Translations under genes and position numbers: made by a program
Part shown: piece after piece, positions 5,178-5,700 of the stretch
How the letters are laid out: every line of letters begins with the position of its first letter
Numbering within the stretch: position 1 is the stretch's first letter
Origin: Neisseria lactamica NS19
GTDB lineage: Bacteria > Pseudomonadota > Gammaproteobacteria > Burkholderiales > Neisseriaceae
Assembly: GCA_000193795.2 (NCBI GenBank)
Contig: AEPI01000130.1
Location: forward strand, 1-5,700
DNA length: 5,700 bases
Reading direction: 5' to 3'
The notes under the pieces: model-generated
What the model was told of the DNA's origin: nothing
Databases searched by the model: none
Seen by the model: the letters and a program-made list of their open reading frames with translations, nothing else

Positions 5178-5700
5178 TCATTTTTTCCTATTGTTACATT
5201 TATCTTTGGAATGTCTTGAGTGGCGACAACCCCAAGCTTTTTGTGTTGACTTAGCTTGTTTAGCAGATATTTGTCCACAATCAATTAATTCTTGTAATAC
5301 ATCACATTTATCAGGTTTTTTTCCAGTAGTTCGAGAATATTCATTCATTTTTTCATAGACTTGATTAGCAACTCCTGTATCGACTTGATTGCCATTTGCA
5401 GCCATCATAGTACCAATAGCTTTACCTCCCTCATGAGCCGCACCTAATCCTAATAAAAGAAGAGCCGCTTTACCTAATGCTACTAACTCCGGAGCAATCA
5501 ATGGAATAGCGAAAGCTGCTAAACCTTTTGGATCAATCCAAATTTGAACATTCGGCGCAAATCGGTAAAAGTTCTCCCCACCCCACAACCCAATCGGGTC
5601 CTGATTAACAAACCGCCCGCAATTCGGCTCGTAATACCTGAAGAAGTTGTAATGCAGTCCTGTTTCACGGTCCGCATACTGGTTTTGCAGGCGGAAGGGC
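5178..5700 (-). CDS. Rhs polymorphic toxin, C-terminal end (partial, continues beyond the window)
   Basis: The frame is open to the window edge, so only the last 173 residues are seen. Residues 1-38 are the conserved Rhs end (LQNQYADRETGLHYNFFRYYEP, NQDPIGL), then WGGENFYRFAPN and IDPKGL (55-60), where Rhs tips diverge. A hydrophobic stretch follows (about 61-88, AAFAIPLIAPELVALGKAALLLL), which may help membrane passage or packing in the Rhs shell. The variable tip (about 107-173) has VYEKMNEYSRTTGKKPDKCDVL, QISAKQAKSTQKAWGC and a basic end, with cysteines at 132, 141, 158 and 168 and histidines at 160 and 163. I do not recognise the tip with certainty. A small nuclease is plausible from its basic, Cys/His-rich end. 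Secretion route cannot be seen here. Confidence 0.88.
   Translation of the reverse strand, partial: PFRLQNQYADRETGLHYNFFRYYEPNCGRFVNQDPIGLWGGENFYRFAPNVQIWIDPKGLAAFAIPLIAPELVALGKAALLLLGLGAAHEGGKAIGTMMAANGNQVDTGVANQVYEKMNEYSRTTGKKPDKCDVLQELIDCGQISAKQAKSTQKAWGCRHSRHSKDKCNNRKK
5587..5700. repeat. Rhs core-end direct repeat, copy 2
   Basis: This is the partner of 3445-3558 and lies inside the expressed-type Rhs gene, reaching the window edge. The similarity probably continues to the right, because the orphan cassette keeps Rhs-like text up to about 4200. Confidence 0.85.

Noticed and set aside
5177..5284. N-terminal extension of the HEAT-like gene back to 5284
   Set aside because: It overlaps the toxin tip in another frame, whereas the ATG at 5176 has a good ribosome site and the one-base spacing typical of toxin-immunity pairs.

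Overview
The window looks like Neisseria, most likely the N. meningitidis / N. lactamica / N. gonorrhoeae group. The evidence is three exact copies of the DNA uptake core GCCGTCTGAA (1449, 3907 complement, 4140), the end of a Correia element (1-35), dRS3/RS intergenic mosaic repeats (36-140), an IS1016-type insertion sequence with 19-bp inverted repeats (2714-3424), and Rhs protein ends typical of the genus. Species cannot be fixed from this sequence alone.

Nearly every gene is on the minus strand, so the window reads from right to left. At 5700-5178 is the 3' end of an Rhs polymorphic toxin gene, running off the window. It has the conserved core end (DPIGL, then IDPKGL), a hydrophobic stretch and a small Cys/His/Lys-rich tip. 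One base after its stop begins an AT-rich gene for a HEAT-repeat-like protein (5176-4365), in the position of the cognate immunity gene. It is frameshifted at a seven-A run; one extra A would give a continuous 270-residue protein. Next comes a promoterless second Rhs core (4289-3425), a silent-cassette type segment that has lost its toxin tip because an IS1016 copy starts exactly where the tip should begin. The IS1016 transposase keeps its DDE residues but its N-terminus is also out of frame at a seven-A run. The IS has no target duplication, so its two flanks were probably joined by a rearrangement.

The left half holds two complete type II toxin-antitoxin operons separated by insertion-sequence wreckage. 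TacA/TacT (DUF1778 antitoxin and GNAT acetyltransferase toxin, 2586-1815) has a palindrome covering its promoter. DinJ/YafQ (RelB-family antitoxin and RNase toxin, 707-151) likewise has an inverted repeat over its promoter. Between them are two pieces of an IS200/IS605-type tnpB pointing at each other: an N-terminal piece on the plus strand (785-1092) and a C-terminal piece on the minus strand (about 1800-1234), the latter followed by its omega-RNA/right-end region (1240-1093).

Taken together this is a small accessory island of three toxin/antidote pairs, Rhs cassette debris and decayed mobile elements. The least familiar parts are the Rhs toxin tip and its frameshifted HEAT-like partner.
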